64,000 bases of DNA from Corythucha ciliata (taxonomy: Eukaryota; Arthropoda; Insecta; Hemiptera; Tingidae). Made by a program: the position numbers and the translations under genes. Where the stretch lies: contig CM075939.1 of the NCBI GenBank assembly GCA_038030265.1, positions 49,271,253-49,335,252 of the forward strand. Direction: 5' to 3'. The notes under the pieces are model-generated. The model was given only the letters and a program-made list of their open reading frames with translations, did no database searches and had not been told where the DNA came from. Each line of letters begins with the position of its first letter. The stretch's first letter is position 1. This document shows positions 1 through 11,810 of the stretch, in pieces.

Positions 1-1980
1 ATAGTCGCAAAGATAGCCCCTATACTATATCAGGCAACATGGTATTTCGATCGGATCGAGCAGTAATTCCGAGAACCCTCTAGGAGCCTCTTCTTACAGA
101 GCTTCACACGTCACACTTAAGGCGGCTACACACTATCGTGTTATGTCATAACACGAAACACGAAACATAAAAAAAAATGTTTCGGCTTGTTTCGCCGTAT
201 GTGTTTCGTAGTGTGAGTCTACAACGTAGCAGCCTGTACACACTAAGGGACTGTTACCCCGAAACATTTCAACTGCGGATACTAAAATGTGTCTCGCGAA
301 ACAGACATTACGCACTCAGAAGCCTTCGAGATGTCAGACGATGATGTGCTAGAAGCTACCGTGGCATACATGCGCCACAGCAAAGGTTCCTCCTCAGAAT
401 AATCCAAAAAAGCTAGAACCTGCACCTGATTCCACTCCATTTTCACGTTTACACTCCGAGTTCAATGAACTCTTGTGCCCTAACTGAAGTAGCGATGTAA
501 AAAAAAAAAAAAAAATGAATAAAATGGGGAAAGAAATAGAAAGAAGCGTTTCCAAGAAGTTCGAGTGTCCCTTTAAACCCCGGAGAGCCCTCTGTTTCGT
601 CAATTAAACGTTTTTGTTTCGGCGAAAGTGTGTACGAGCATTTGTACTTATTTCTGTTTCGGTGTTATGGCGAAACAAAACCCTTTGATGTGTCTGAAAA
701 ACCGACTTTTTTCGGATACACTCGTAACACGAGACAGAACATTTTTTTATGCCATAACACGAAACAAGCATCCGTCCACACTTGCGGGATGTTTCGCCGA
801 GTACGGTTGTCTCGTGTTTCGTGTTATGACATAACACGATAGTGTGTAGCCGCCTTTAGGAATAACTAAAATGAAACAGCTCGCACGAAGATATGTTTAT
901 TGGGAAAGATTGGACAAAGACATAGAAAAAATGGTGAAAAGCTGCGAGTCCTGTGCAAATGTCCGTCACAACCCGAAGAAAGTTCCCATTCATCCTTGGG
1001 ATCAGCCCGACGAGAACTGGGACAGGGTTCATGTCGACTATGCGGGTCCAGTTGAAGGACATTTTTTTCTTATCTGCATAGACGCAAAATCAAAGTGGAC
1101 AGAAGTGCGCACCATTCGAAACGCACCGTCCTCAGCACAGACCATCGCTCTCCTCGAAAACATATTCACCGTTCATGGTTATCCTTCAGTTCTAGTATCC
1201 GACAATGCATCCGTTTTTAAAAGCGAGGAATTCCAGGGACACTGCGAGGAACGTGGGATCTTCCAGAAATTCAGCGCCCCAAGTCACCCTGCCACAAATG
1301 GTCTTGCGGGACGCTGCATCCAGACGCTAAAAAGACGCCTCAAAGCTGCCACTGATGATCCGACCCCGCTTTCCGTCAAACTACAAAAAATCATGTTTTA
1401 CTACAGAACTACACCCCTGTCTACCGGTCAGTCTCCTGCCGAGATATATTTAAAAAGGAAAATCCGTACTCGCCTCGATGCTCTCCTTCCCAACTTAAAA
1501 GCGATGATTCCCTCTAAACTGTGTTCTACGCGCGTTCGCTCACTTCGCGTGGGGGTGAGAATTCAAACAAAAGTTCACGTGGGAAACAAAGATGTTTGGC
1601 AGTTCGGTGCCGTTATAAGAAAACTTGGACGGCTGCACTATGTCATCGAATTAGACTCTGGACGTTACGTCAAACGTCACATTAATCAATTGATCTCTAC
1701 GCTAGTACCAAAAAAGCATGTGACTTTTGCACCAACACACAGTTCACAAAAATGTTACGGAATTCCATTCCCTAATCAACTTGCTGGTCAGAATACTCAA
1801 GTCTCTCCTCAGCTTGATCCACCTCCAGTTGATACATCGCCACATGACAGTTCCTCCGGCGATGTTTCCACCCAGCAAGATTCACTTAGCCAGTCTCAAC
1901 CTTCTCGTCCACATCGACCTATCAGACAACGTAAACCACCTGGATATTTGAAAGATTATATCCTTCAGCACGTTTGCTGA
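1..1980 (+). pseudogene. Ty3/Gypsy pol fragment (integrase), interrupted
   Basis: This is the integrase end of a Gypsy-type polyprotein; the upstream protease and RT lie before the window. The reading frame runs from base 3 to a TAG at 81-83, on to the TTA at 117-119, and resumes after the inserted MITE at TTA 856-858, so removing the insert and one TTA restores a continuous frame. Visible parts are an HHCC zinc region (two His before the insertion point, then CESC at 875-1000), a DDE core and a GPY/F-like tail. Counting from the Met at 871, the catalytic Asp residues are D56 (HVDYAGP) and D111 (VSDN). The residue at D-35-E spacing, position 147, is Gly (NGLAGR) instead of Glu. The C-terminal part is Pro/Ser/Gln-rich. 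The early stop and the lost Glu make it inactive. Similarity to K02A2.6-like Gypsy integrases is from family knowledge. Confidence 0.9.
120..855. mobile_element. PIF/Harbinger-like MITE in the Gypsy pol
   Basis: Terminal inverted repeats of about 40 bp start AGGCGGCTACACACTATCG on both sides. The element is flanked by TTA at 117-119 and 856-858, a 3-bp duplication typical of PIF/Harbinger. The ends also carry repeated TTTCGTGTTATG-type subterminal motifs. A 23-codon ORF at 331-402 (MSDDDVLEATVAYMRHSK) could be a leftover of the parent element's coding region; this is inference. It has no transposase, so it is non-autonomous. Confidence 0.88.
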
Positions 1981-1989
1981 ATTTAAATT

Positions 1990-2003
1990 AAAGTGGGGGA
2001 GAA
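1990..2003 (+). other. Polypurine tract of the Gypsy element
   Basis: A purine-rich run (AAAGTGGGGGAGAA) lies just after the pol stop and directly before a TGTAATG sequence. This is the usual plus-strand primer position next to a 3' LTR. Confidence 0.7.
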
Positions 2004-2170
2004 TGTAATGAACAGCCTCCGAACTCTTAATCAGTTGTTCATTATTAAAACCCACACGCATCTGAATTTTAGAAAATAAAATAACTGTTATACGTCGGGG
2101 AAGTTTCGACTCATAATAAACCTTATCACCTTATCATCATCCCCTAGGACAGTTTGACATTATTGATACA
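2004..2170 (+). repeat. Probable 3' LTR of the Gypsy element
   Basis: The start is placed at TGTAATGAAC after the polypurine tract. AATAAA-type signals occur near 2074 and 2113. The end is placed at the first plausible ...GATACA (2170), giving a TG...CA unit of 167 bp. No second LTR is in the window, so the right edge is a guess. Confidence 0.4.
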
Positions 2171-4125
2171 AATCCCACGTTTTAAGGCAGTTCAGTGTTT
2201 TTCACATATTTTTTAAGTTTCTCTACGTAATAATTAGTGTCGGGAAGACCTGATTCGCAATCGACAGGGGCTACTTGATTTTTTGAATCCGTCCGGCTTC
2301 AGATGAACATTATTTTCCTCACCTCTCTCTAGAATTCTAGATAACCAAAATGTATTTTCACTCCGGCGCAGCTCACGGTAAAAACACTTCGTGTAGTCAA
2401 ATTGAATCGTTTATTTATGAGTTGATTATAAATTGTGCTTTTGAAGTCATAACAGACGTGTTCGACACATTTACACCCTCCAGAGATCACCGTCAAAAGC
2501 ACACGAATGTCTGGTTTGGTTTCTTCCGGGATTAGTCGAAATTGATGACTTTCGGGTGACAAGCAAACTCGAGACACAGGGTACGGTGTACAGCACTTGT
2601 GCAACTGTGAGTATCACCATCACCCATGAAAACTTATTTTCTGGCCGTTGAGCTCACTACACTGTGTGTGTTTTTTTAAAATTTTTGGTGGGATTCAGTG
2701 TTCGGTGTACCAGAAACGACTGCCCTTTCTTCTTTGACATATTCGTATTCAATTCAGCCGCTACAGTTTTTCTGCGATGACTGCAATCTACAACGCTCAT
2801 CGTAGAACAATATCAACATGGTTTTTTTTAAAGCTGGTTTCTCCTTCTTTGTGAGCCTTTACTTCGCCGGGCACCAAGTTCACGAGCCATTTTTCTGATC
2901 TCTGAAAAAATAAATAAATAAAAAGGCGAGGGACTATTCACTTTAACCAACACAAAAAATATCTAAACGAAACGGCAGAAGTTGGAGACTAGACTCCTCC
3001 TTACTTCTTCTAAACATTGAAGGGGGGAGAGGTGGGTTCTAACCTTCTTATTTGTTATGAGTCGAATTACCTTTGAAAAATCGAACCTCGCTTCCCCATC
3101 GTATTGAGTCAACAGAAAATGCCTTTCTTCTTATTTCCGGCCACTCTTGTCACAACATGGACCCAGTACATTATTAATTGTTATTAGGCTGTGATTTTTG
3201 AGAATTCATAAACTTCAATTTCAATATTAACTTGCTCTGATGCTTTGGGGTCGAGCAATCGGGAGCAAAGGACTGCTGGTGACGTCAGTCTCCACCCCAC
3301 CCGTCCGATGGGCAGGGGGAAATCTGCGGCACCTATAGTAAAGTTTAGTCACCTTGCATAATAACAGCGAACAGAGATGAATTGTTGGTACATAAATTGA
3401 GTAGGGCGAGAAGTTGTATCCAGTGAAGCGTATAATTATTGTTATGAAATGAATTCCCAGGGAAGATGACGCTTTTGGGACCATTATACACTGTACTCCT
3501 GAACATTAACGCAACACGGCACCCACGACATTGCCCCAACGGTGAAACGATTAGATTTAATAATGTTTAAAAAGAAGGACTACTGTATTTTTATAAGCTC
3601 TTTAGGCAAGATTTATGTTGCATTATTATGTCAGTTGAGACGTTTTTAATTTACCTGAGTAGTTTCATCGGGCAGACAGAGATTTATGTGGAATCCCCCC
3701 TTCGCAACCCATTCATATTTAAACCCTCAGTCCAAGAAGTAGAGTGAAATGTTGTCGGATGCATAATATTGTGCACAATCATTTTGAGAGGTTTCATCAT
3801 TCCAAATAAGAAGTCAAGACTTTCATTCAAATTAGTCCTCATCGTGGAGGACCAGCAAAAAAAAAAAAAAAAAAGTTTGACCTTTAATCCTAGGCTGAAG
3901 AGTACACAACGAAACCCTTGCAGAGAACTTTCAGCTCTAGGGATTTCCTTTTCATAAAAGAGAGAGAGAGAGAGAATAAAAAAAGGCTTCGTATTGAATT
4001 TTACCTGTTTGCCGGTTTTAGAGAGCACCACTCACCTCCAACCATGCTATTCCACTAAAAGTACGAGTGGTATTTTCCACTCGTGTACTCATTACGTCGC
4101 TATAGTTATAAAGAGCTTAAGAATT
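2171..4125. other. No recognisable gene
   Basis: AT-rich unassigned sequence. Open frames here are short and resemble no family I know. A short (AG)n run lies at 3960-3975 and an A16-type run near 3848. Confidence 0.5.
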
Positions 4126-4275
4126 AGGTCTATTCGTTTGTTGTCCGGAGCTGCACTATTAGCACTGAAAGTACTATCCTTTCATTATTTTTTCACGTTA
4201 TTTCACATGATAACCCGCGAGGTTGCAAAATTTCGTGCTGCTCGGAGTAGTCCGGGACGACAAACGAATAGACCT
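4126..4275. mobile_element. Short TIR element (MITE-like), 150 bp
   Basis: The left end AGGTCTATTCGTTTGTTGTC and the right end, read in reverse complement, AGGTCTATTCGTTTGTCGTC match over about 20 bp and then less exactly. Flanking triplets are ATT and CTT, so no clear target duplication remains. It has no coding content. Confidence 0.65.
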
Positions 4276-7200
4276 CTTGACCTATTATTAGAACCCTGAA
4301 GTGATTTCAGAGATTCACTCCCCTCCCCCCACCAAATGATTTGTTTTTTTTTTTTTTTTAACAGATGACCCGTCCGTTTATATGACTGGAAGGGAAAAAC
4401 ACACAACTTTTGCGTCTTTCCGATTCATTTTCCCTAGGATTTGGTTGTTAGAATGAGAGAGATATAGTGAGAGGAAGTCATCCAACGAGCCAACAAGACC
4501 TTTTTACCCCCCCCCCCATCTCCTACTACTCACTCTTCATCACTTTTTGTGGTGTAGATGTAAATAATTCAACTGTGCTAAGGATCTCAAGCCTACAAGA
4601 CATTTGCCGCTACGCTCTACTTGCTCGAACAGTGCTCTGTCAGGAAGTTTGGCAGGGTACAGCGTGAAGAAAAACGGAAACAGCCTGGTGGGTGGTGTGA
4701 AGGGAAGGCCCTCATCACCCTACCCACAACAACTTCGTTGAAACGTCAGTTCTAAATTTGACCTCTTTGATTTACATTTCACTTAACAAAAAAAAAAAAA
4801 AAAAAGTTGGTGGGGTGATATTGAAGGAGTGAGAAGAGAGAGGGGCAAACGATACTGACAAATTGAAGGTCCGTTTCTGGTCGTTAGCACTAGAGGGTTA
4901 AACAAAAGACCATTTCTATTGAAAACACAACATAATGAGGGTTGTGATGTTGTCGAAGAGCCGAGAATGGGTAAGAGTGGAAATGACCTCTCGCAAACCC
5001 TATACACCATTTCTCTTCGCGATAGTCAGTTTGTATTGTTAATTGTGGCTCCCCATCAGTCGCTTTCTAATCTTCCATTATGCTATTTCACGTTCGATAT
5101 TTGCCCTATCTTGGATTAGCGCTCTCCCTTCCCCCCTCTCATCCATGGCCCACACCATATAACCCACTCGGTAAACTCCAGTCATCGTTTGATCGGGTCG
5201 TTTTGGAGGAGAGTCTCTCAGGATTTTTGAGTGTTTCAACTGATGGGTTTTGCACGCGGTTTGATTGTGGGAAGGGTGAGATTTACTATTCCACCGTGTA
5301 TCTGAAGAGAAGCTGGGGAAGCTTGAAAGGAATTGAAACATTCGTAGACGGATTTTCACCCCCCCCCCCCTATTTACCCACAAGACGACATTAACGTCGT
5401 AAAAATAGACGAGTCTAGGTAAATTTGAGCTGAATAAACCGTTTTTTTTTTGTTTTTTTTTACATTTTTATTATGAAAAGATTGAGAGAGCGAGAAGAAA
5501 GTATTTTGCCGGCGACAACCAAATAGGTTACCAAGAATATTTGTATTCACCGCAGTATTTTCTTATTTCCATCTTATTGATCTGCCTGACAAAAGGGAAA
5601 TGTCCTGGGATAACTTGAATAACTTTCAATCTAGAACTGTCATAACACAATTTCAATAGACGAGCAATCAAGTATTTTCTTGCTTCCCGTATAGATTTAA
5701 GTTTTGCGTCAATTTTCTTGAGAAGTTAAACTCAATTCTCCTGATTGAAAAATCCTCGTAAACGGAAGGAAAAGAGTAGAAATGCGCCGTTCGCAGAGCC
5801 GGTGCACTCGATTTCATAAAGGTTTTGTTTACTACTGGAAATAAAAATAAATAAATAAATAAAACGAAGAAAGTTTCAGTTTTCCCTAGATAACGACTGT
5901 TCTTACTTAAGTAAGTTGAATGAAACTCTAGAGAGTCTCGGTGTACTTAGAGCGGCCTCTGAATTTATGTCGAAAAAAGAGGTGAGTAAAGGAAAGGCGA
6001 GTCCCACCCTTCCCACCCAATAAAGTGACAGCGAGAAAAGGCCTTGCTCTTTTCTTATTCCTCAGGTACTTTTGTTTTTGTGGGGCCGCTGGGAGACTAT
6101 GGTGTTGAGGTGGGGACTTTCAATTAAGCCAGAGAAGAAAGGAAAAAAAAAAAAAAAATAGTTGGGAGTACTCAAAGAAAATGACTTTATGGAAAAGAAG
6201 AGGAGTGAGCCGTTTTATGGTATTTTGACCTACTTAAGAATTTCTCTTTTTCCTCTGATTTTCCCAGATTTCATTCTTTTTTTCAAGGAAGTCCAAGCTA
6301 GAACTATCCAGACTCTCTCACTCTCTCTCATCTTCTTAGACCAAAACGAAACAATATCTTAAAGAATGTCGTGAATTTTCATGAATCTGAGAGCATTGTC
6401 TTCGGAGGGATGGCATGCACAGCCATATTTACGCGAACACTTTCAGAGCAGCCAGTGTAAATTCATAACAGTCGTGACATTTTCTCACTCAGCCTGTGCA
6501 TGTTAGATGAGAGTTATCAATTTATAACAAAAAATTGAGTAACTTCGGGCAGCCCGGAGTAGCTCTGAACTCATCGCGAACGCGCTACAGTCGCTACACT
6601 AACCACACTCGTCTGCTCGCGAACGCTTTACGGGCGCCCGAGTGTACCCTCGGGCAACCAGACCTATTTTTTGTGTAACAAAAACAAAGTGAGAGCATTG
6701 TCAAGTACAATGACGTTTTAATAACAGCAATGGAAAATGTTTCGCTTCAGCGTTTTTATAGTGTACGCGTGTGGGAAAGACAAGCACCTAAAAAAGCTCT
6801 GTGATCTTTCACTCTCATCAACCAGTGGAATGACAAGTTTATTCTACCAATTCGCGTGGAATTCTGGGAATGAAAACAAGGCTCTTGTGATTTTTACCTT
6901 TCAATCAAATTTAAAGTCTGTCAAGCTAGTCATGAAATATGAATTTCACTCAATAAATACATTTCCCCTGCGGTGGGGGGATGGGGAATCGTTTATTTAC
7001 AATTAATAATGCGACAACCGGTTTCAATGTCCACAGTAGACGACCAGTTGAGAATAAATTGTTATTTATATTAAAAGTTAGTCCAGAATATTCACGACTT
7101 TTCGGTCGTGCGGGTTTCTGCCTATACATACATACAGCACTTTACATTGCCATAATCAAATTACTGCCCATTTCGGGAGGGGTGGGGGGGCATTGCTATT

Positions 7201-7472
7201 TTTATGCACGAAACCACAGAATTCATTCCCTAAAGGACCAGTTTTGGTAATTCAAGTGCCTTAATTGGCAAACGTGGGGGGTGGGGGAATCGACTATTTT
7301 TGATAGAAGCCCGCGGTGAGACAGTCGTCCTTTGTGCCCGCTGCCCACGGGAAAACGGGCCCAAAGAAGCCAAAAATGGCAATTTCTGCCATTTTTTCAT
7401 GCTATCTTGGCGTATCAACGGTAAAACACCCTTCACTGATACTCCAAAATTCGTAAGCGAACCCTCTCTGTG
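4276..7472. other. No recognisable gene
   Basis: Unassigned DNA with several A/T and C/G homopolymer runs (for example C10 near 5360). I find no transposon termini or coherent coding frame. Confidence 0.5.
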
Positions 7473-8169
7473 CAGGGCCGTTTCTAGTAGAGGTGAGGTG
7501 TGATTTCACTGTCGGTGATTTTGTCACTGTGACTACTCCGTCACTGTAGGCTCCGGTGACGACCACATTGAAATCACCGTTCCGACCCTCTAACGGTGAC
7601 ATTCTTTTTTACTTATAATCGCCCCTTCATTCGTCACTTCTATCGCTTCACTGCGCTAGAGTCTCTTGAATTAAAATTGGAGCCGTCACCTAGCCATCTA
7701 TCGCCCCAATGAACTCAGGAGCAATCTCCCCGAGTCTATCCCTCGTCTGTTGACTTTTTTTCTTGGACTTGGAATTGAACCTTCAGTGTAGGTCGGTAAT
7801 ATATTTTTATTCACTTCGTTTTCCAAGACCTGTGCTACAGTGATCTTGTATAATTTTTTTTTTTTTTTTAAACACCTTCCTAGTCAGGGGCGTAGCCAGC
7901 CCTTGACCAAGGGACGTTATGGAAACTAGAGACCCCAACGAAAGAACTGGTAGCGCAATAAATCGTCAAATTCTTCCCCGGAAACTAAGTTTTCACAAAA
8001 AAGGATCGTAATCCATCAAAAACTAACATCTTCGTTCGGAAGTTATCTGTTTTAGCCTTCTACTCCTGATTTTCTATCCAAAAACTGACAATTCTATTCA
8101 GACTTTTTCTATTAACAGACAATTCGATTTCCCCGGGAAATCGAAACATGGCATTCAAATATACAGGGT

Positions 8170-9060
8170 GACCGACTGTTCATCAACGTCTTGTCTGAGA
8201 TACGTAAAGTTCAACATTTTTTAACCAAACAATAACGGGTTTTAACTCAAAACTGACGTTTTTCAAAAAAAAAAACTGAATATTTCGCTCTAGTGTAACT
8301 GAATATTTTACTTCAAAACTGACATTTCTATGCCAAAGACAAAGTGTTCACGCCTAAACTAAAAATTTCACAGTACAACTTTTAAAATTCAATTCTTTAC
8401 CCCCAGAAACTGGTGAATTCCACCTAAAAATGGCGGGTTTAACCTAAAAGATAAAAAACGAATGATTTTAATTGCAATTAACAGACCACTCAGTACTAAA
8501 AACTGCCGATTTTATCCTTCAATTGGCGATTTTAGTAAAAAAAAAAAACGTACAATTCCTGGCCAAAGCTGACATGCCCTCCCCCTCCAAATGAAGATGG
8601 TACCACAAAACTGGTGATTTTAACCTAAAACTATACTTTACTGTTCCATTTACACCCGAAACGACAACTTCCCCTCAAAATTAGATAATTTACTCTAAAA
8701 CTGTCACACTTTAACTCAAGTTTTCCTCAAAACGGGTGATTTTAGGTCATTCTGCCTTGAAAACAGGTGATTTCACACACACAAAAAAGTGACAAATTCA
8801 TCGCAAAAATGACGATTTTATACCAAAACAGACGATTTCACGCCAATGCTGACGTGTTGCCTCATAACTAATGACGTTAATACAAACCTGGTCACTTTAC
8901 CCCAAAACTGACTGTTTTAATTCCTAAACTTACGATTTCATCCCAAAGACGTTTTTTAAACTGACGATTTTACCCTGAAACTTGCGGTTCCACCCAAAAA
9001 ATATCACTTTACCTCAAAACTGAATAATTTACTTCAAAATTGACATTTATTTACTTTGTT
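8170..9060 (+). repeat. Degenerate array A, about 20-21 bp period
   Basis: Dozens of diverged copies of a unit close to CCAAAACTGACGATTTTACC follow one another at roughly 20-21 bp. The same array occupies about 40770-41980 in the second copy of the composite repeat. Confidence 0.75.
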
Positions 9061-9870
9061 GGGCACAGCTTTTCAGGGCACATAGAGTCAGTTTTGACGA
9101 TTTCAAGGCTTGAATAGCTATAATTATCATTTTTGGGCGCACAGTCTTTCCAGTTATAGGAGCGAATAGTACGTCCCAAGTCAAAGCGAGAACAGCCAGG
9201 TTGGCCATTTTCGGCGCTCCGAATGGTCTATTTTGCCATTTTCAGGGCAGGAGACACTTGTTCAGACATTTTTAGAGCTCGATTCGTCAGGAAATCCATT
9301 TCTAGAGCACGTAATGTAAATTCGGCAATTTCTAGGATTCAAATATAGTAATTTTAGCCATTTTAAAGACACGAATCGTCAGATTTGCCATTTTCAGGGC
9401 TGAAATACCTAGTCCATCAAGCCAAGGCCATGAAGTTTGACCATTCCTGGTGCGCAAATGCTGTACATGAAAATATCCCAATGCGTTGCAGACTGGTATG
9501 CAAGCGTTTTTTTTTAGGCATTTCCAGGGCACGTGAAGTCATTTTGGCCGTTTTCAGGGCTTCGTTAGTCCGTCAAGCCAAAAGCGCGCATTATGGTCAT
9601 ATTTGGCTCAAGAATGGCCAGTCTGATCAATTTTAGCGCACGAAATGGTCGATTTAGCTACTTTCGGGCGGTATAATCATGATCTTTATAGGCATTTTCA
9701 GAAGTTCACCAGTCGCCACCAATTTTTAGGGCACGTGAAGTCCAGTTTTAGCCATTTTTAGGCGTGAGTTTAGTTACTTTAGCCGTTTTTATAGTGCAAA
9801 TAGCTATAGTTTCAAATATTTGTTGGCAGTGAAAAGGCTGTCAAACCAGTTTTAGTAGAGCGAACCACAC
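9060..9870 (+). repeat. Degenerate array B, about 30 bp period
   Basis: Diverged copies of a unit like GCCATTTTCAGGGCACGAAT followed by a GTCAGTTT segment recur about every 30 bp. It follows array A in both composite copies. A reverse-complement version lies at 11230-11810. Confidence 0.75.
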
Positions 9871-10343
9871 CATTTCTCTAGCACCTCACTTGAGCAAATA
9901 CTGAATCCGCGTCTGTCTGCGAAAATGGTATTCTAGGACGCAAAAATGGTGAATTTGGTCTTTGAATTATGTCACCCTTGCGATATCCGTTTTGTGAGCG
10001 ACAAAACCCGTTGAAATTAATTTTTTTATTAGTGAAATCCGTGAAGTTATTTTTTTAGTGAGCGCCGACGAAACACAATGTGATTATCCTGAAAGATTTG
10101 TACTTTCAGAATGCATCTAGGGGTGGGCAACTGCCCCACTAAATCTGCATTTTTGAGTCTAGAGTTGGGTCTGAGAATGAGCATTAGAATGAGAATTAGG
10201 CATTTGCTCAAACGAACTGCTACAGGGGGCCCTGTCCCGTAAGATTTCAGGGTTCAAAGGAATATCCTTTTCCAACCGTCCGCCCTAAATTAAATCACAT
10301 GTTGATTGGGAGGACGGGTGGAAACAAACAGTGATAGTGACAT

Positions 10344-10813
10344 GGGCTGCGTTGCAAAACTCGGGGCTCGTGTTTAAACGCTGAAGTGTAGAATTAAGTG
10401 CTTACTGAAGTTTTGCAACGGTGATTTGTGAGTTTTCAACTCCCCGTTATCATAGTCGGAAGGTTAGTAACTTTCTTTCCTTCATTAATATTTTATTTTT
10501 AGGCTTTTGGCTTATTATTGCAGTAAGCCAAGACCCTAAAAATAAAATATTAATCAACTTGTACGGCTAAAAAGTAATAATATTCCTTTCCTTCATTTTG
10601 TTGTCAACCATCGTTGAACTTTTATGTCATTTTTGAAAAAAAGAGGGCAGAAAGGTTTCATCGCGATGAAAAAGGCTATCGAAACACCTCGGAACATGTT
10701 TTGTTGGATTATTAAACATTTACTCAGCGCTGAGCTAGATTGACAGTTTTGCAACGGCAAAAGATTAAGTGCTCATTAAGCGCTGAACAAGTCTGAAGTT
10801 TTGCAACGCGGCC
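10344..10813. mobile_element. TIR element with TTGCAAAAC subterminal repeats
   Basis: The left end GGGCTGCGTTGCAAAACT pairs with the reverse complement of the right end, GGCCGCGTTGCAAAACT. Additional TTTTGCAACG copies lie just inside both ends (about 10411 and 10746). It is non-coding and contains the hairpin at 10484-10554. No convincing target duplication is seen. Confidence 0.7.
10484..10554. repeat. 31-bp-arm hairpin
   Basis: Arms 10484-10514 and 10524-10554 are inverted copies with two mismatches around a 9-base loop. The arms start ATTAATATTTTATTTTTAGG. It may be a tiny foldback inside the surrounding TIR element. Confidence 0.8.
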
Positions 10814-11152
10814 ATTAAAAAGTTATAGAACAGGCCCTCAGTAGTCACTCAAGTGACAAAATCACTGGTTTTTGTCACAGTGACTGCACAGTCACCGGAG
10901 CTAGTTGTCACTGTGACCAACAAAAGCTGTCACGTCACACCTCTAGTTTCTAGCCCTCGCGGGGCCTCTATAGCCGAGAACTATCTGGAGGCCCACTAAC
11001 AGCCAGTGAATGTTGTAAATGTATTCTTAAACGCAGACGTGGATTCAGGGTTTGCTTAAAAGGGAGGGGCTTCAGAAATTGTATGCTTTGCTCTACTAAA
11101 ACTGGCTTGATAGCCACTCGCATCCTTCAAATAGTTGAACTAGGTATTCCTA

Positions 11153-11153
<1 letters not shown>

Positions 11154-11212
<59 letters not shown>

Positions 11213-11221
11213 AAAAAAAAA
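11154..11221. repeat. Long A tract (A58 C A9)
   Basis: An almost pure A homopolymer. It is preceded by the reverse complement of the end of array B (TCTACTAAAACTGGCTTGAT matches the complement of bases near 9840-9860). It could be a retroelement tail or slippage; no LINE or SINE body was recognised next to it. Confidence 0.85.
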
Positions 11222-11229
11222 GATAAGCT

Positions 11230-11810
11230 AATTATAGTCGCACCCGAAAATGGCAAAACCTGACTATTTCCACGCCTTAAAAATGACTAAACTTACTATT
11301 TACTATGACCTAAAAATAGCAAAACTGGTGATTGCCACTCTAAAAATAGCCAAACTGACTTCTCGCGCCCTACAAATTGCTAGACTTACGATTAGGGCAC
11401 CGTGAAAATACCTGAAAAGTTCATGATTCGCGCCCTAAAAATGGCGTAATCGATCATTCGCGCACCAAAAGTTGCCTTGGCTTCCTGGATACTTGGAGAC
11501 CAAAAACAGCTAAATTGGCTCTACACACTCTAAAAACAGCTAAAACTGACGATTCGCGCCCTTAAAATGCCTATACAGATGATTCCTGCTCTGAAAATGG
11601 CAAGAGTGCGCCAAGAATGGCTAAAACTGAGCGTTCTTGCCTTGGCTTCGCACCCTATAAATTGCAAAACTGACTCTATACGCCCTAAAAATAGCTAAAA
11701 TGACGATTTGCCCCTTGAAAATGGCCAAAATCGCAGTTCGTTCCCTGAAAATGACTAAAATAACGGACTTAGCTCTTTGAAATAGCAATTTTGGGGGTAC
11801 GTCTCAATTG
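11230..11810 (-). repeat. Degenerate array B, inverted orientation
   Basis: Units such as CCTAAAAATGGCAAAACTGA with CGATTCGCGC spacers recur at about 30 bp. They are the reverse complement of the units at 9060-9870, so the two blocks flank 9.9-11.2 kb as a decayed inverted pair. Confidence 0.65.

Larger units (their letters stand above)
7925..10165 (+). repeat. Composite repeat family, copy 1
   Basis: This segment is colinear with 40450-43045. Shared landmarks are a left end with CTAGAGACCCCA followed by GCGCAATAAATCGTCAAATT, and a right end with GAATGCAT then CTAGGGGTGG and ACTGCCCCACT. The interior consists of degenerate short repeats (next two entries). Just outside, at 7887-7901, is CAGGGGCGTAGCCAG, a motif often seen at hAT-type ends. 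The superfamily is unknown. Confidence 0.8.
7473..10957. mobile_element. Possible hAT-like TIR pair enclosing repeats
   Basis: The left edge CAGGGCCGTTTCTAGTAGAG resembles the reverse complement of the right edge, AGGGCTAGAAACTAGAGGTG. Both edges lead into GTGAC-rich sequence (GTCACTGTGAC motifs). The CAGGG start is typical of hAT ends. I see no matching 8-bp duplication and no transposase, so the two ends may belong to separate relics. Confidence 0.35.

Noticed and set aside
628..842. Overlapping short frames at 0.6-0.84 kb
   Set aside because: They lie inside the MITE and reflect its subterminal repeats.
7881..7925. CAGGGGCGTAGCCAG as left end of the composite repeat
   Set aside because: Copy 2 at 40450 lacks it, so it is more likely a separate solo hAT-type end.
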